Positions 1-10,200 are shown, counted from the stretch's first letter. The stretch: DNA of 64,000 nucleotides from Gardnerella piotii (GCF_003397585.1 NZ_QJUV01000001.1:744001-808000), one strand, 5' to 3'. A program made the numbers and translations. The notes: generated by a model from the sequence alone, not told the origin.

Positions 1-363
1 GACGCTCAAATAATGACAATAGGCGTTGCAAAAGAGTATCAAAAGCGAGGAATTGCAAGCAATCTTCTAAAAACTATGATTGAAAATGCAAAATCAATCG
101 GCGCAAAACGAATGCTTTTAGAAGTTAAAGTAAACAATAATCCAGCATTAAAACTGTATGAAAAATTCGGTTTTACAGAAATGGGATTACGAAAAAGATA
201 CTACATGCCAGAAGGAATAGACGCATATACAATGTGTGCGCAAATAGAAGACTTTGAAGACTTAGACAACTTAGACGACTTAGAAAATTTAGAAAACTCA
301 AAAAACTTAAAAGAATCTAGCGAAGCTTATAACAGTGCTAAAAGTGAGGATAACAATGAGTGA
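1..363 (+). CDS. rimI: Ribosomal protein S18 alanine N-acetyltransferase RimI (3' part)
   Basis: Only the C-terminal 120 codons are in the window; the frame is open at base 1. RimI is a GNAT enzyme that acetylates the N-terminal alanine of ribosomal protein S18. The acetyl-CoA loop is visible (QKRGIASNLL), followed by the GNAT ending in which NPALKLYEKFGF precedes a YYMPEG strand. The GNAT core ends near MCAQIED; after it comes an acidic tail of about 40 residues with a short repeat (LDNLDDLENLENSKNL) not usual for RimI. The stop overlaps the start of tsaD by 8 bases, so the two are probably translationally coupled, as in the common tsaB-rimI-tsaD operon. The function rests on motif plus neighbour; other GNAT activities are possible. 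Confidence 0.85.
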   Translation, partial: DAQIMTIGVAKEYQKRGIASNLLKTMIENAKSIGAKRMLLEVKVNNNPALKLYEKFGFTEMGLRKRYYMPEGIDAYTMCAQIEDFEDLDNLDDLENLENSKNLKESSEAYNSAKSEDNNE

Positions 364-1420
364 AACAATGAATAAAACAAGCGAGCCAATAGTTTTAGGC
401 ATTGAATCAACTTGCGACGAAACAGCAGCCGCAATCGTTAAAGGAAGAACATTAGTTTCTAACGTTGTAGCATCCTCAATGCAAGAACACGCGCGATATG
501 GCGGTGTTATACCAGAAATCGCATCACGCGCGCATGCAGAAGCATTTGTGCCAGTTGTATCAAAAGCGTTAGCAGATGCAAATATGGATTTAAGCGATAT
601 TGATGCTATAGCAGTAAGCGCAGGACCTGGATTAGCAGGATGCTTAGCTGTTGGAGTTTCGGGAGCTAAAGCACTAGCAAGTGCAGCAAAAAAGCCGATT
701 TATGGAATAAACCACGTTATTGGACACATTGCGGTAACGCAATTGCAATTTGGCGATGTGCCTAAAGACGTTCTTGCTTTAATTGTTTCTGGCGGACACA
801 CTTCACTTCTTCACGTGAACGATATTGCGCGCAGTATAGATGTTGTTGGAACAACATTAGACGATGCAGCTGGCGAGTGCTTTGATAAAGTAGCTAGATT
901 GCTTGGATTCCCTTATCCAGGAGGTCCGCATATTGATAGGCATGGGCGCCTTGGAAATCCAAATACTTTGAAAGTTCCGCAAGGACTTACGCAAGGTCGT
1001 TCTGGCAAAGAGCATCCTTACGACTTTAGTTTTTCGGGAGTAAAAACAGCTGTTGCGCGTTGGGTAGAAGCTCGCCAAGCACAAGGATTAGAAATACCAG
1101 TAGACGACGTTTGCGCATCTTTAGCAAACTCTGTTGCAGATGTTCTTTCTCGCAAAGCTATGATGGGTTGCGAGCAATACGGTTCAAAAACTTTGTTGAT
1201 TGGTGGCGGATTCTCCGCAAACTCGCAACTTAGAGAGCATCTTTTAGAGCAAGGCAAAGAGCATGGAATCGAAGTTCGTTTGCCAGAATTGAAGCTTTGC
1301 ACAGATAACGGAGCAATGGTGGCAATGCTGGGCGTGAATTTGGTAGAAGCAGTCGTTCGTCCATCTGCTCCAGATTTTGCAATCGATTCAGCAATGCCAC
1401 TTACAACCGTTAGCTTATAA
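356..1420 (+). CDS. tsaD: tRNA N6-threonylcarbamoyladenosine transferase TsaD
   Basis: TsaD transfers the threonylcarbamoyl group to A37 of ANN-decoding tRNAs, working with TsaB and TsaE in the cytoplasm. The N-terminal ASKHA motif GIESTCDET is at about residues 15-23. The metal-binding pair sits in NHVIGH (His120 and His124), and glycine-rich nucleotide-binding loops follow (SAGPGLAG, VSGGHTS, LIGGGFSAN). The 354-residue length is normal for the family. I chose ATG 356 rather than the upstream GTG at 335 because GAGGA lies about 7 bases before it and the protein then begins close to the conserved motif. It overlaps the rimI stop by 8 bases, supporting an operon. Confidence 0.95.
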   Translation: MSETMNKTSEPIVLGIESTCDETAAAIVKGRTLVSNVVASSMQEHARYGGVIPEIASRAHAEAFVPVVSKALADANMDLSDIDAIAVSAGPGLAGCLAVGVSGAKALASAAKKPIYGINHVIGHIAVTQLQFGDVPKDVLALIVSGGHTSLLHVNDIARSIDVVGTTLDDAAGECFDKVARLLGFPYPGGPHIDRHGRLGNPNTLKVPQGLTQGRSGKEHPYDFSFSGVKTAVARWVEARQAQGLEIPVDDVCASLANSVADVLSRKAMMGCEQYGSKTLLIGGGFSANSQLREHLLEQGKEHGIEVRLPELKLCTDNGAMVAMLGVNLVEAVVRPSAPDFAIDSAMPLTTVSL

Positions 1421-1456
1421 TAGTTAGAGTTGTTATAAAAATAAGCGAGGTGTTTT

Positions 1457-2557
1457 GTGTACGAAAGCTATGCGCGTAGAGGAGTTTTGCAAGTTGGTGA
1501 AAAAATCCAATTCACCGATAGAAAAGGCAAGCGAATCACAGCACAGCTTGTTAAAGGCGGAGTTACACAAACCGAACACGGCATTATTTTGCACGACGAT
1601 GTTATTGGCAAAACTCAAGGCGTTGTAGTAACAACAGTTAGCACAAAACGTGATTTTGAGCGTAGTAATAAGCAACTTGACGCATCTAAAGAATCAAACA
1701 AACCATGGATGGCAGCACGTGCAATAGGCGGATGGGATTATGTAGTTATGCGTCCGCGATTGGCAGATTACGTTTTATCTATGCCAAGAGGCGCTCAAAT
1801 CATGTATCCAAAAGATATTGCGCAAGTGATTTCTTTAGGAGATATTCGCTCTGGAATGCGCGTTTTAGAGTCGGGAGCAGGCTCTGGAGCAATGAGCTTA
1901 AGCCTTTTAGACGCTGTTGGCGAAAGTGGCGAGCTTACAACAATAGAACTTAGACCTGATTTTGCTAGAATCGCGCAACTAAATGCAACGATTTACTATG
2001 GCGAAAAACCAAAATGGTGGAATCTTTTAACTGGGGATTTTGACACAGTAGCAAAGTCCCTTCCAGAAGGTTATTTTGATCGCATTATGCTAGATATGCT
2101 TGACCCTTGGAACAGGCTTGAACAAGCTTATAGAGTTATTGCTCCAGGTGGCGTATTAGTTGCGTACGTAACAACCACAACGCAAATGTCTAGAATGGCA
2201 CAAAGTTTGCGAGCTTCGGGAGTTTGGACGGAGCCAGAGATTCAAGAAACGTTAGAAAGAACTTGGAAAGCTCAAGATTTAGCAGTTAGACCAGATCACG
2301 CAATGATAGGTCATACTGGTTTTTTGGTTATTTCGCGCGCAATGGCACAAGGCTTTAATGCGTTAAAAAAGCGCGATCGTGCTACAAAAGATACTGTTAG
2401 CGATATTGATGATTTAACTCCCGAAGAGCGCGCAGAACAGCTAGAAGACTTGTCTCTTAGAGATATATCCGATAGAAAACTTAGAAAAGTTCTTAGAGAT
2501 TTAGATTTACAAATCGCACAATTGCCTAACTCAAATCCAGAGCCTAATAAGGCTTAA
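1457..2557 (+). CDS. trmI: tRNA (adenine-N1)-methyltransferase TrmI
   Basis: Actinobacterial TrmI methylates N1 of adenine 58 in the tRNA T-loop, using S-adenosylmethionine. A small N-terminal beta domain (about residues 10-60) precedes a Rossmann methyltransferase domain. The linker contains the family block VVMRPRLADYVLSM and the SAM loop LESGAGSGAMS is at about residues 137-147. An LDMLDPW segment follows in the catalytic region. The C-terminal 60 residues are charged (DIDDLTPEERAEQ) and probably flexible. The start is GTG with GCGAGG 6 bases upstream. It lies 36 bp after tsaD on the same strand, which suits a tRNA-modification operon. Confidence 0.92.
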   Translation: MYESYARRGVLQVGEKIQFTDRKGKRITAQLVKGGVTQTEHGIILHDDVIGKTQGVVVTTVSTKRDFERSNKQLDASKESNKPWMAARAIGGWDYVVMRPRLADYVLSMPRGAQIMYPKDIAQVISLGDIRSGMRVLESGAGSGAMSLSLLDAVGESGELTTIELRPDFARIAQLNATIYYGEKPKWWNLLTGDFDTVAKSLPEGYFDRIMLDMLDPWNRLEQAYRVIAPGGVLVAYVTTTTQMSRMAQSLRASGVWTEPEIQETLERTWKAQDLAVRPDHAMIGHTGFLVISRAMAQGFNALKKRDRATKDTVSDIDDLTPEERAEQLEDLSLRDISDRKLRKVLRDLDLQIAQLPNSNPEPNKA

Positions 2558-2578
2558 TTTTAGAAGTAGGAGATTAAA

Positions 2579-3136
2579 ATGGCGGCGTCAATCAAAAAAA
2601 TTCTTAAAAAAGTAAAGCATGCAAAATATGTGCTGCTACTAATGCGCCACGCAAAAGCGGTGCCGCCAACAATGGGAGACGATTGGGGAAGAGACCTTAG
2701 CGATAAAGGCATAAAACAAGCAAAAATCATGGCAAAAGGCTTGAAATCTTTAAAGCTTGTTCCAGATTATATTGTTTGTTCAAGCGCAAATCGCACAGAG
2801 CAAACAATGCACAAAATGCTTAAAAAGTTTGGAGATTCGCCAATAGTTGCATCAAGAAAAAGCTTATATGATGGCGGAATGCAATCTGTAATGGATGAGC
2901 TTTGCGCGATTAAGAGCGATTCTAGAATAACAATGATTATAGGCCATGAGCCAACAATGTCGATGGCTGCGCAATGGCTTTCCTCCCCAGATTCTGACCC
3001 AGACGTTTTAGGAACAATGAGACTTGGGCTTTCTAACGCTTCGATTGTTGTGCTAGTTTCCGAAACTCCTTTTGCAACTTGCGGACTTCGCGGAGCAAAA
3101 GCTTTAGGCATTATAAGTCCAAAGGATTTTGAGTAG
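2579..3136 (+). CDS. SixA-like histidine phosphatase
   Basis: This belongs to the histidine phosphatase (phosphoglycerate mutase) superfamily, SixA branch, whose members remove phosphate from phosphohistidine or small phosphomolecules. The RHG-type motif is LMRHAKA, with Arg23 and the phospho-accepting His24. SSANRTEQT supplies the second phosphate-binding arginine and IIGHEPTMS contains the second catalytic histidine, His123. At 185 residues it is close to SixA length. It follows trmI by 21 bp with a GTAGGAGA ribosome site. The substrate cannot be read from sequence; no histidine-kinase or Hpt partner is nearby. Confidence 0.8.
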   Translation: MAASIKKILKKVKHAKYVLLLMRHAKAVPPTMGDDWGRDLSDKGIKQAKIMAKGLKSLKLVPDYIVCSSANRTEQTMHKMLKKFGDSPIVASRKSLYDGGMQSVMDELCAIKSDSRITMIIGHEPTMSMAAQWLSSPDSDPDVLGTMRLGLSNASIVVLVSETPFATCGLRGAKALGIISPKDFE

Positions 3137-3267
3137 TAAAATACGCATAAATTTGCATAAAATCCTTATAAAATTTGCATAAATCTACATAAATATCTGT
3201 ACAAATATCTGCATAAATATTTGCACAAATATGCATATAAGTTTAAGTTATAACGACACCCCCAAAT

Positions 3268-3292
3268 AGGTAATGACCTCATTTGGCCAAAT
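3268..3292. promoter_or_regulatory. Putative operator palindromes upstream of metE
   Basis: The 198-base gap between the phosphatase and metE ends with two dyads: AGGT-aatg-ACCT at 3268-3279 and the perfect 12-base palindrome ATTTGGCCAAAT at 3281-3292, about 42 bases before the metE ATG. That is a suitable place for a methionine-responsive repressor. No S-box, T-box or cobalamin riboswitch structure is apparent. The first part of the gap (3137-3245) is an AT-rich run of imperfect repeats of the form ATAAATATCTG and GCATAAAT with no coding signal. Operator function is inferred from symmetry and position only. Confidence 0.4.
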
Positions 3293-3334
3293 GTTTGCTA
3301 GGCTGAATCAGGTTGTTAATTATTTGGAGGATAT

Positions 3335-5671
3335 ATGCATACTGTTCTTACATCTGTACAGGGATTCCCACGAATCGGCGCAAATCGCGAGCTTAAGAAA
3401 GTTATTGAACGCTATTGGAAAAAAGACGCAACTCTAGAAGAAGTAAGACAAGTTGCAAAAGATTTGCGCAAAAAGCATTGGAAAATTCAAGCAGAATCTG
3501 GAATAGAACTCATACCAAGCAACGATTTTAGCTACTATGATCAAATGCTAGACACAGCAATCCTGCTTGGTGCAGTGCCAGAACGGTACAAGAATCTAGA
3601 GTTTGAAAATGCAGAAGATACGCTTTTTGCAATCGCGCGCGGATATCAAGGGGATAGAGGAGACGTAACAGCGCTTCCAATGAAGAAGTGGTTTACAACC
3701 AACTACCACTACATTGTTCCAGAAGTAGAAAATCCGCAAAATTTGCATTTAGATGGCACAAAACCATTCGACGAGTTTAATGAAGCGAACGCTCTAGGAA
3801 TTGAAACAAAGCCAGTGCTGATTGGCCCATACACATTCTTAAAGCTTGCTCGCACGCCACAAGCTCAAGAATTAGAAGCAAACAAAGAGACGATTGAAGC
3901 ATTAGCAAACGCGTATTGCAGTATTGTAAAGCGATTTGCAAGTCTCGGAGCAAAATGGTTGCAATTCGACGAACCATACTTGTGCTTAGATAAAGAAGAT
4001 GGCGATTTAAAGATCTTTAGCGATTTATATGAGCCGATTCTTCAAAGCAGACTTGAAAGCACAGAGAATGCTGAAAACGTTAAGATTTTGCTTAACACGT
4101 ATTTTGGCAATGTTTTAGACTCGTACCAAACGCTAAACGATTTAGCTTTCGATGCAATTGGCTTAGATTTTGTAGAAGGCAAAGAAGAAAACCTTGAAGC
4201 TTTGCAAAAATATGGAGTAAACGAGAAAACAACTATTTTTGCAGGAGTTGTAAATGGCAGAAATATTTGGAAAAATGACTACGCACAAAGTCTTGGCTTG
4301 CTAGATGCTTTGCAAAAAAACGTTACTAATCGCATAGCTGTTTCTACTGCATGCTCGCTTTTGCATGTTCCATTTAGCACGGATGGAGAAGAGCTTGGCG
4401 AAGATGTATTAAAGCATTTTGCGTTTGCTGTAGAAAAGTTGAAGGAAGTAAGCGAAATTGCTAAGCTTTGCGTTTTGAATGATGATGAGCTTAAAAATAG
4501 CGAGGAATTAGCGCAAAATCAGGCATTATTTGACGGGTCTAGAGTAAAAGTAGACGAAAACGTTAAAGCGCGAATCGCAAGCCTTAAGCCAGAAGATTTT
4601 GAGCGAAAGCCATCTCGCGCGGAGCGTCAAAAATTACAAAAAGAAGCATTAGGATTGCCTGATTTGCCTACAACAACTATCGGATCTTTCCCTCAAACAA
4701 AAGAAATAAGATCGATTCGAGCGCTTTTTAGAAAAGGCGAAATTAGCAAGGAAGAATACAACGCGTTTATTGGCAAGCAAATAGACGAGTGCATAGAACA
4801 CCAGGAGCGCATTGGCTTAGACGTTCTTGTGCATGGCGAATTTGAGCGAAACGACATGGTTGAATACTTTGGCCAGCATTTGCACGGATTTAAGTTTACA
4901 AAAAACGCTTGGGTGCAGTCTTATGGAACTCGATGCGTAAAGCCTCCAATCGTTTGGAGCGATGTTTCTAGGGCGCAGCCAATCACAGTAGAGTGGAGTG
5001 CGTATGCTCAAAGCCGCACAAACCATGTCATGAAAGGCATGCTAACGGGGCCTGTTACGATTCTTAACTGGTCTTGGCCTCGCGAAGATATTACGCATGA
5101 AGAGCAAACTCAGCAGCTTGCTCTTGCTATTAGAGACGAAGTTTTGGACTTGGAGCGTGCTGGAATTCGCGTAATTCAAATCGATGAGGCAGCTTTGCGT
5201 GAAAAGCTTCCGCTTAGGCGTTCGGATTGGCATAAGAAGTATTTGGATTGGGCGATTGCAGCTTTCCGTCTTGTGCACTCTGCTGTAGATGCCACTACGC
5301 AAATCCACACGCATATGTGCTACTCGGAGTTTAACGACATTATTCGAGACATTGATGCAATGGACGCGGACGTTATATCGTTTGAAGCTTCGCGCGGAGA
5401 TCTTGTTGTTTTGGACGCTATTCATAACGCGAACTTTGAAACAGAAGCGGGCCCTGGCGTTTACGACATTCACTCTCCTCGCGTTCCTGGCGAAGAAGAA
5501 ATTGTTAACAGGATTCACGAGATTTTGCACAAAATGCCAGCAAGCAAACTTTGGATTAACCCAGATTGTGGCTTAAAAACTCGCGGCAATGCAGAAACGT
5601 GGGTTAGCTTGCAAAATCTTGTTTCGGCAGCTAAAAAAGTTAGAAGCGAATTGGGTGGCGGTCTAAAATGA
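3335..5671 (+). CDS. metE: Cobalamin-independent methionine synthase MetE
   Basis: MetE transfers the methyl group of 5-methyltetrahydropteroyltriglutamate to homocysteine to form methionine without B12. The two-barrel architecture is complete at 778 residues. The zinc and homocysteine ligands are all visible in the C-terminal barrel: His660 and Cys662 ([10 protein letters not shown]), Glu684 (ISFEASRGD) and Cys745 ([10 protein letters not shown]), with the spacing of the E. coli enzyme. The N-terminal substrate block is [16 protein letters not shown] 3335 has GGAGGAT just upstream. The stop overlaps the metF start (ATGA), so the methyl donor and methyl acceptor enzymes are coupled. Confidence 0.97.
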   Translation: MHTVLTSVQGFPRIGANRELKKVIERYWKKDATLEEVRQVAKDLRKKHWKIQAESGIELIPSNDFSYYDQMLDTAILLGAVPERYKNLEFENAEDTLFAIARGYQGDRGDVTALPMKKWFTTNYHYIVPEVENPQNLHLDGTKPFDEFNEANALGIETKPVLIGPYTFLKLARTPQAQELEANKETIEALANAYCSIVKRFASLGAKWLQFDEPYLCLDKEDGDLKIFSDLYEPILQSRLESTENAENVKILLNTYFGNVLDSYQTLNDLAFDAIGLDFVEGKEENLEALQKYGVNEKTTIFAGVVNGRNIWKNDYAQSLGLLDALQKNVTNRIAVSTACSLLHVPFSTDGEELGEDVLKHFAFAVEKLKEVSEIAKLCVLNDDELKNSEELAQNQALFDGSRVKVDENVKARIASLKPEDFERKPSRAERQKLQKEALGLPDLPTTTIGSFPQTKEIRSIRALFRKGEISKEEYNAFIGKQIDECIEHQERIGLDVLVHGEFERNDMVEYFGQHLHGFKFTKNAWVQSYGTRCVKPPIVWSDVSRAQPITVEWSAYAQSRTNHVMKGMLTGPVTILNWSWPREDITHEEQTQQLALAIRDEVLDLERAGIRVIQIDEAALREKLPLRRSDWHKKYLDWAIAAFRLVHSAVDATTQIHTHMCYSEFNDIIRDIDAMDADVISFEASRGDLVVLDAIHNANFETEAGPGVYDIHSPRVPGEEEIVNRIHEILHKMPASKLWINPDCGLKTRGNAETWVSLQNLVSAAKKVRSELGGGLK

Positions 5672-6522
5672 CGTACAAACCAAAGTTCTCTTTAGAGGTG
5701 TTTCCGCCTAAAAGAACATCTCCAATAGGCACGATTTACGACACTTTAGACGGCTTAAGGGGTTTAGATCCAGATTTTATATCTGTAACTTACGGAACAG
5801 GAAAATCTTCGGATCGAACTGCTACTGCTAGAATCGCCAACACTATTCGATCGGAGTATGGTATCAAGACTGTTGCGCACTTAACAGCAAGATACTTGGA
5901 TTATGACGATGTTGACGAAGCTTTAGACATGTTTGATAAGGCAGGCGTTAGTGGTGTTTTAGCTTTGCGCGGAGACGTTATTGAAAGTCAGAATGCTGCT
6001 GGAGTGTTTAATCACGCAAGCGATTTAGTATCGTATATTCGCTCAAAGCGACCAGATTTGCCTATTTTGGGTGCATGCTACCCAGAAAAACATCCAGAAG
6101 CTGCTACTTTGCAAGAAGACATCGATAATCTAAAGCGAAAAGTGGATGCTGGAGTAACTTACTTGATTTCGCAACTTTTTTACAATAACGATGACTTTTT
6201 GCATTTTAGGGATTTAGCTAGAAAAGCTGGCATTAACGTTCCGATTGAAGCTGGAGTTATGCCAGTTGTAAACGCAAATCAAGTTAAGCGAATGACAAAA
6301 ATGTGCTCTTCTAAAATGAGTGAGCCAGTTTTAGCAATGATTGAGCGATGGGGAAGTAACCCAGAAGTTTTGCAAGACGCTGGAAGCATATTTGCGTCTC
6401 AACAGATTAACGATTTAGTTGCGGAAGGTGTAGACGGAATACACTTGTACACAATGAATCGTCCTGGCGTTACTAGAAGCATTTGGTCAAACGTTAAGCC
6501 ACTTTTTACTAAAATCGTGTAG
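5668..6522 (+). CDS. metF: 5,10-methylenetetrahydrofolate reductase MetF
   Basis: MetF reduces methylenetetrahydrofolate to methyltetrahydrofolate, the methyl donor used by MetE. The family start [10 protein letters not shown] is at residues 6-15, followed by ISVTYGTG and the flavin and folate region [16 protein letters not shown] and PIEAGVMPV are the usual barrel strands. Length is 284 residues, close to the bacterial norm. It overlaps metE by four bases (ATGA) and needs no separate promoter. No terminator with a T-tract follows; a hairpin lies at 6539-6577 before glnE. Confidence 0.96.
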   Translation: MTYKPKFSLEVFPPKRTSPIGTIYDTLDGLRGLDPDFISVTYGTGKSSDRTATARIANTIRSEYGIKTVAHLTARYLDYDDVDEALDMFDKAGVSGVLALRGDVIESQNAAGVFNHASDLVSYIRSKRPDLPILGACYPEKHPEAATLQEDIDNLKRKVDAGVTYLISQLFYNNDDFLHFRDLARKAGINVPIEAGVMPVVNANQVKRMTKMCSSKMSEPVLAMIERWGSNPEVLQDAGSIFASQQINDLVAEGVDGIHLYTMNRPGVTRSIWSNVKPLFTKIV

Positions 6523-6538
6523 ATTGCGCAAATCGTAC

Positions 6539-6577
6539 TTGTGGTGCCGTGCAAAATATTGTTGTACGACACCACAA
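6539..6577. repeat. Inverted repeat between metF and glnE
   Basis: The 39 bases fold into an 8-bp outer stem (TTGTGGTG/CACCACAA), one mismatch, then a 7-bp inner stem with one G-T pair and a 7-base loop. There is no T-run after it, so it is a poor intrinsic terminator. It ends 14 bases before the chosen glnE ATG and could affect glnE translation. Its loop-side sequence resembles part of the hairpin after pyrE (see findings). Confidence 0.6.
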
Positions 6578-6591
6578 TGTACAGTGGCGTT

Positions 6592-9500
6592 ATGAGCAAT
6601 CAAACAAGTAATGCTGGAGATCTAAGCAATGGCTTTAGCGCGATTTTGAACGTGGAATCAAAAGCTAATTTGCAAAATGGTTCAAAAAGCAACTTAGGTT
6701 TTGCTCAAGAAAGCAACTTATCGTATAGAAGCCTAGTTAAGGCAGGGTTTGCGCGCCCAGAATCTGCTCGTAAAACTATAGAAGATATTTGCAAAAATTG
6801 TGAGAATAATTCAATTAATGTGCTCAAAATCTTAGAAAGCATAAATAGAGTAGAAGATCCAGATTACGCAATTTTAGCGTTTAACGACATATACAAATCG
6901 CGTCAAAAAGTTGTTGAAAATATTGCCGAGAACTCGAATAATTCACTAATAACAAGTCCGCTTTCGTCTTTAATGCAAGTTCTTGGAGCTTCTAAAGCGT
7001 TTGCAATGCTAATGCGAACACGCGAAGATTTAATAAACGCTGCTGCAAGTGACCCAAATCATTTGCTGCATATGACTTTAGAAGAGCGTGTTTTGGATTT
7101 ACTAGAAGCTGTTCAATCGTACAGCGCAACAGTAGTAAATGAAGAAAAAGATGACAACAAGAATTGCGATTCGTGTACTGTTCCAATAAGCTCTATGCCT
7201 TTTGCGCAAGCTGTTTGTGCGCTTAGAGCGAGATATCGCCAGCATATTGCTGCGATTATGGCATACGATTTGGCGAGCGCAGACCCTGTAGAATTACAAC
7301 CAGACATAAGTCGTAAACTTTCGGACGCTGCAGATGCGGCTTTAGAGGCGGCACTTGCGATTGCGCGCGGGCAAGTTTCTGGATCTTGCTGTTGCAAGTT
7401 TGCAATAATCGCAATGGGAAAATTGGGAGCGCAAGAAATAAACTACGTTTCCGACATTGACTTAATATACGTAGTAGAACCAACTAATGGCGTTAAACAA
7501 GATGAAGCTTTGCGAGTTGGCTCTTCTATTGCGCTTGTTTTACAAAAAGTTTGCCAATCGGTTGTTGTGGGATGTGCGGAGCCGCCATTGTGGCAAATTG
7601 ATACCGCGCTAAGGCCAGAAGGCAAAGATGGTCCGCTTGTTAGGCGCTTGGAATCGCATAGAGAATACTACGAAAAGTGGGCAAGTAGCTGGGAGTTTCA
7701 AGCATTACTAAAGTCGAGGCCAGCTGCAGGAGATGCGCAGCTTGGTAAAGATTATAGACAAATGGCAGATTCGCTTGTTTGGAAAGCGTCTGGTCGTGAG
7801 CATTTTGTTGCAGATTGCCAACATATGCGACAGCGAGTAGAGTCTTTGATTCCTGCGTCTCATAGAGATTTAGATATGAAGCTTGGGTGCGGCGGATTGC
7901 GCGATGTTGAGTTTACTGTGCAAATGTTGCAACTTGTGCACGGAAGTGAAGACACGTCTTTGCGAGTTAGAGATACACTAGGCGCGCTTAATGCACTATC
8001 TGCTGGAGGTTACGTTTCTAGATCGCAAGCTGCAACTTTGGCAGAACACTACCGTTTTGAGCGCGTGCTCGAGCATCGCCAGCAAATGTGGAATATGCAA
8101 CGTACACATTTATTCCCAGACTTAGGTGCGCAAGGAAATGGTGGGTTAGATCGCGCAAGAAGTATTAGTGTAGAAGATCTTAACAGTAACGAGCAAATTA
8201 GGCGTCTTGCTAGAGCTGTTAGACTTAAGCCAGAAGAGCTTGTTGCGCGATTCGACAAAGCGCGACGAGAAATTAGACACTTGCATAAAGATATTTATTA
8301 CCGTCCAATGCTTCCGATTAACGCGCAAACGGATGCAGATCCTATTGTGCTGTCTGCTGAGGCTGCGCGTGCTCGCTTTGCGTCAATCGGATTTGCGGAT
8401 GCTAGAGCTGCACAAATGCATGTTGAAGCTCTAAGCGAGGGGCTTTCGCGTGCTGCTAAAATTCATAGAATTTTGCTTCCAGCAGTGTTGAAATGGCTTG
8501 GAGAAGGTCAAAATCCCGACATGGGTTTGCTTGCTTTTAGGCGACTTTCCGAACGCTTTGGCGGAAAAAACACGTACTTAGGATTTTTGCGTGATTCTCC
8601 TAGCGCAGCTCAACGGCTTTGCCACGTTTTGTCTGATTCGCGCTATTTAGGCGATGCAATGATGAAGTCTATACAGTCAATAACTTGGCTTGGAGACGAC
8701 TCGGTGCTTGCGCCAAGAGACAGAGAAAGCTTAGATATGCAAACGCGCGCAATGGTGGCAAGATATTCAAGCAGTATTGCGGATTTTGCACAATTTTTGC
8801 GCGCTTTAAGAAGGCAAGAAATTGAGCGAGTAGCTCTTGCTTGGATGTGTGGGCTTATTGACGATGATGCTTCTATGCAAGCTATGAGTGACGTATTTGA
8901 TGCTGTGCTTGAGGCTGCTTTGCAATGGGCTATGAAAGATGCGTCTCGCAAAATGTGCCTAGATAAAAGCAAAGCTTCGATTGCAATTATTGCTTTGGGA
9001 CGTTACGGCGGTAGGGAAGTTAACTTCTGCTCGGATGCAGATATTATGGTTGTTTATAAGCCTACACAAGATAGTTGCGGTTGTGATTCTAGCGATGATT
9101 CTGGAGCTAATCTTGCTCACCGTTTTGCTCAAACTACTGTAGACATATTGCGAAGTATTTTACAAGGTCCTCTTACTTTAGAGCCAAAAATCATGGTCGA
9201 TTTAGATTTGCGACCAGAAGGCAAAGATGGCCCGCTTGTGCGTTCGCTAGAATCGTGCGAGCACTACTACCAAAAGTGGGCTAGTACATGGGAAAATCAA
9301 GCACTTTTGCGCGCGCGCTTTGCTGCAGGTTCTAAAGATTTAGCGGATGCTTTGCTAAGCGGAGTAGTAAACGACTTGCGCTATTCGTCAGAGCCTCTTA
9401 GTGAATCGCAATTAGCGGAAATTCGTAAGCTTAAAGCGCGTATGGAAGCAGAACGCTTGCCAAGAGGTGTTAGTAGAGATAGGCATTTGAAGCTTGGTCG

Positions 9501-9873
9501 CGGAGGTTTAAGCGATGTTGAGTGGACTGTTCAGCTTTTGCAATTGCAATACGCTGGAAAATACGAGTCTTTGCGAGTGGTTGGCACAATGCAAGCGTTG
9601 AAAGCGCTTAAAGAATTGCATTTGATTGAAGATGAAGATGCAAATGTGCTGGAACGCTGCTGGCATATGTGTTCTGCAGTGCGAAATGCGAACTTCTTGT
9701 GGTCTGGCTCCCTTGAGCGCGCGGATGTTATTCCAACAGACTCTTATTCTTTGGGTGGAATCGCCACTTATCTTGGCTACGATCCAAACCAAGGTCGCGT
9801 TTTTGAAAACGATTTAATGGCTGTTATGCGTCAATGCCGTGAAGTAATGTCTCGTCTCTTCTACTGTCGCTAA
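6592..9873 (+). CDS. glnE: Bifunctional glutamine synthetase adenylyltransferase/deadenylase GlnE
   Basis: GlnE adds and removes AMP on a tyrosine of glutamine synthetase in response to nitrogen status. Two nucleotidyltransferase domains are present. The first carries MGKLGAQEINYVSDIDLIY at about residue 275 and the second LGRYGGREVNFCSDADIMV at about residue 803. Each is followed by an RPEGKDGPLVR block and a helical domain with LG(C/R)GGL(R/S)DVE. The size, about 1090 residues, is somewhat longer than the roughly 1000-residue family norm. The start is uncertain: ATG 6592, ATG 6577 and GTG 6541 are in frame and none has a good Shine-Dalgarno sequence. It stands alone between metF and a small toxin-antitoxin remnant. 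Confidence 0.95.
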   Translation: MSNQTSNAGDLSNGFSAILNVESKANLQNGSKSNLGFAQESNLSYRSLVKAGFARPESARKTIEDICKNCENNSINVLKILESINRVEDPDYAILAFNDIYKSRQKVVENIAENSNNSLITSPLSSLMQVLGASKAFAMLMRTREDLINAAASDPNHLLHMTLEERVLDLLEAVQSYSATVVNEEKDDNKNCDSCTVPISSMPFAQAVCALRARYRQHIAAIMAYDLASADPVELQPDISRKLSDAADAALEAALAIARGQVSGSCCCKFAIIAMGKLGAQEINYVSDIDLIYVVEPTNGVKQDEALRVGSSIALVLQKVCQSVVVGCAEPPLWQIDTALRPEGKDGPLVRRLESHREYYEKWASSWEFQALLKSRPAAGDAQLGKDYRQMADSLVWKASGREHFVADCQHMRQRVESLIPASHRDLDMKLGCGGLRDVEFTVQMLQLVHGSEDTSLRVRDTLGALNALSAGGYVSRSQAATLAEHYRFERVLEHRQQMWNMQRTHLFPDLGAQGNGGLDRARSISVEDLNSNEQIRRLARAVRLKPEELVARFDKARREIRHLHKDIYYRPMLPINAQTDADPIVLSAEAARARFASIGFADARAAQMHVEALSEGLSRAAKIHRILLPAVLKWLGEGQNPDMGLLAFRRLSERFGGKNTYLGFLRDSPSAAQRLCHVLSDSRYLGDAMMKSIQSITWLGDDSVLAPRDRESLDMQTRAMVARYSSSIADFAQFLRALRRQEIERVALAWMCGLIDDDASMQAMSDVFDAVLEAALQWAMKDASRKMCLDKSKASIAIIALGRYGGREVNFCSDADIMVVYKPTQDSCGCDSSDDSGANLAHRFAQTTVDILRSILQGPLTLEPKIMVDLDLRPEGKDGPLVRSLESCEHYYQKWASTWENQALLRARFAAGSKDLADALLSGVVNDLRYSSEPLSESQLAEIRKLKARMEAERLPRGVSRDRHLKLGRGGLSDVEWTVQLLQLQYAGKYESLRVVGTMQALKALKELHLIEDEDANVLERCWHMCSAVRNANFLWSGSLERADVIPTDSYSLGGIATYLGYDPNQGRVFENDLMAVMRQCREVMSRLFYCR

Positions 9874-9966
9874 GTTTACAGTCGCAATCTAGTCATATTC
9901 ATAGTCTCGCATTTATTGTTGCATTCTGTTCTTTAAGTATAATTGCGGGATGGGAGGTGATTTTTA

Positions 9967-10200
9967 ATGAAAAATTCAATGATAAGCAATGATGTAAAAG
10001 AAAGAGCTAAGTCTTTAGTTTTTTATGCTGATGTTTCTTCACATATAAAGCAAACAGCTAGTAGTGAAAATTTAGAAGAAAATGATGAATTATTCTCTAC
10101 TGATTGTGCTGCAAAACTTATGCATAGTTATAAGCAGTCAGCTTCTGGTTTAGCTCGACCATATAAAGATGTTTTTGCTGAGTTAGAAAAGGGCTTGTAA
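9967..10200 (+). CDS. Antitoxin-like small protein
   Basis: A 77-residue acidic protein with a strong ribosome site (GGGAGGTGA, 7 bases upstream). The C-terminal half (SYKQSASGLARPYKDVFAELEKGL) resembles the toxin-binding tail of Phd/RelB-type antitoxins. Identification leans on context: the next gene starts at its stop (TAATG) and reads like the beginning of a RelE/ParE-type toxin that is cut short. I do not see a clear DNA-binding domain. It appears intact, so it may be an orphan antitoxin; it could also be an unrelated small protein. Confidence 0.45.
   Translation: MKNSMISNDVKERAKSLVFYADVSSHIKQTASSENLEENDELFSTDCAAKLMHSYKQSASGLARPYKDVFAELEKGL

Noticed and set aside
5042..5530. A 162-codon minus-strand frame inside metE
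   Set aside because: It is opposite the conserved zinc-binding barrel of MetE; composition is Arg/Asn rich as expected of an antisense shadow.
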